NCBI RefSeq assembly: GCF_000711245.1
Contig: NZ_JOMH01000001.1
Coordinates: 1,296,830 to 1,360,829, forward strand
Origin: Polycyclovorans algicola TG408
GTDB taxonomy: Bacteria; Pseudomonadota; Gammaproteobacteria; Nevskiales; Nevskiaceae
Length of the DNA: 64,000 bases
Direction of reading: 5' to 3'
Below the pieces are notes generated by a model. It saw only the letters and a list, made by a program, of their open reading frames with translations. It made no database searches and was not told the origin of the DNA. Below, piece after piece: positions 63,647-64,000 of the stretch. Within the stretch, counting starts at the first letter, position 1. Each line of letters begins with the position of its first letter. The position numbers were made by a program, and so were the translations under genes.

Positions 63647-64000
63647 GTCCGCGCGGCCGCTGGCTGACCGATGCATCACTGGCGCCGCTGACCACCTGGC
63701 GGGTCGGTGGGCCGGCGGACGTCTTGTTCGAGCCGGCGGATCGAGACGATCTGCAAGCCGTGCTCCGCGATCTGCCCGCCGACACGCCGCTGACCTGGCT
63801 GGGTCTTGGCAGCAACGTCTTGATTCGCGATGGCGGTATTCGCGGTGTGGTGATTCGGCTGGTCAATACCCTCGACGCCATCGATGTCGATCGCGCCGGC
63901 ATGCGTCTGATGGCCGAAGCCGGCGCGCACTGCGCCCGGGTCGCCAAGGTGGCGCGCGATGCCGGGCTGGCAGCGCTGGGCTTTTTGGCCGGCATTCCCG
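63643..64000 (+). CDS. murB: UDP-N-acetylenolpyruvoylglucosamine reductase MurB, partial
   Basis: FAD-dependent enzyme that reduces the enolpyruvyl group to make UDP-MurNAc. The first 119 residues are in the window and include the FAD-binding block: PLTTWRVGGPADVLFEP, WLGLGSNVLIRDGGIRGVVIRL, and the beginning of the LGFLAGIP motif. The gene is cut by the window edge. ATG at 63643 overlaps the murC stop, so it belongs to the same operon. Confidence 0.95.
   Translation, partial: MSPRGRWLTDASLAPLTTWRVGGPADVLFEPADRDDLQAVLRDLPADTPLTWLGLGSNVLIRDGGIRGVVIRLVNTLDAIDVDRAGMRLMAEAGAHCARVAKVARDAGLAALGFLAGIP

Overview
The window is high-GC DNA (clearly above 60% by eye) from a gammaproteobacterium outside the Enterobacterales. 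The pointers are a dcw cluster that keeps murD and runs murC straight into murB, a ubiE-ubiJ-ubiB operon, a gammaproteobacterial PlsB, YrfG and TrmL, and TolC/OmpA outer-membrane proteins. I cannot name the genus from sequence alone; a Nevskiales-, Chromatiales- or Xanthomonadales-like relative would fit.

1-12 kb is mostly housekeeping: the last codons of hslU, divergent cysQ and yrfG, an IS630-family element, a DUF3080-like lipoprotein, an FKBP-type prolyl isomerase, plsB, a DUF4112 membrane protein coupled to a patatin-like protein with a cyclic-nucleotide-binding domain, an orphan MoxR-type ATPase, and metK. The IS630 copy sits exactly in a CTAG shared by two overlapping convergent stop codons and rebuilt both stops.

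12-32 kb is the accessory region and the most interesting part. It is a surface-protein export locus: an OmpA-like porin with calcium-type repeats; a complete type I secretion system (TolC, ABC transporter, HlyD); a small exported protein with one hydrophobic segment and a Thr-Asp-Pro repeat stalk; a 1,295-residue S-layer-like protein; a SapC-family protein; a 71-residue DUF6447-like protein; a second complete type I secretion system (PrtD/E/F-like); and a secreted trypsin-like protease. An IS5-family element has separated the first nine codons of the stalk protein from the rest. Removing the IS and one CTAG copy restores the frame exactly.

32-47 kb returns to core genes: tkt, a low-GC glycosyltransferase that looks acquired, a PduO-type cobalamin adenosyltransferase, DUF971, and ubiE-ubiJ-ubiB. 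A stress and envelope group follows: two CRP-like regulators (one split by an in-frame TAA), a DUF4398 lipoprotein, an OmpA lipoprotein, DUF3096 and CsbD. Then come trmL, a DUF2007 protein, an M16 peptidase and ampD.

47.8-48.6 kb has no gene but carries a near-470-bp imperfect palindrome flanked by shorter inverted repeats, which looks like an intergenic repeat element. 48.7-51 kb holds gapA and pgk. From 51.2 kb to the window end runs the dcw cluster mraZ-rsmH-ftsL-ftsI-murE-murF-mraY-murD-ftsW-murG-murC-murB (murB cut by the edge), with almost every junction overlapping by four bases or less, and with a promoter-like sequence and two MraZ-type boxes in front.
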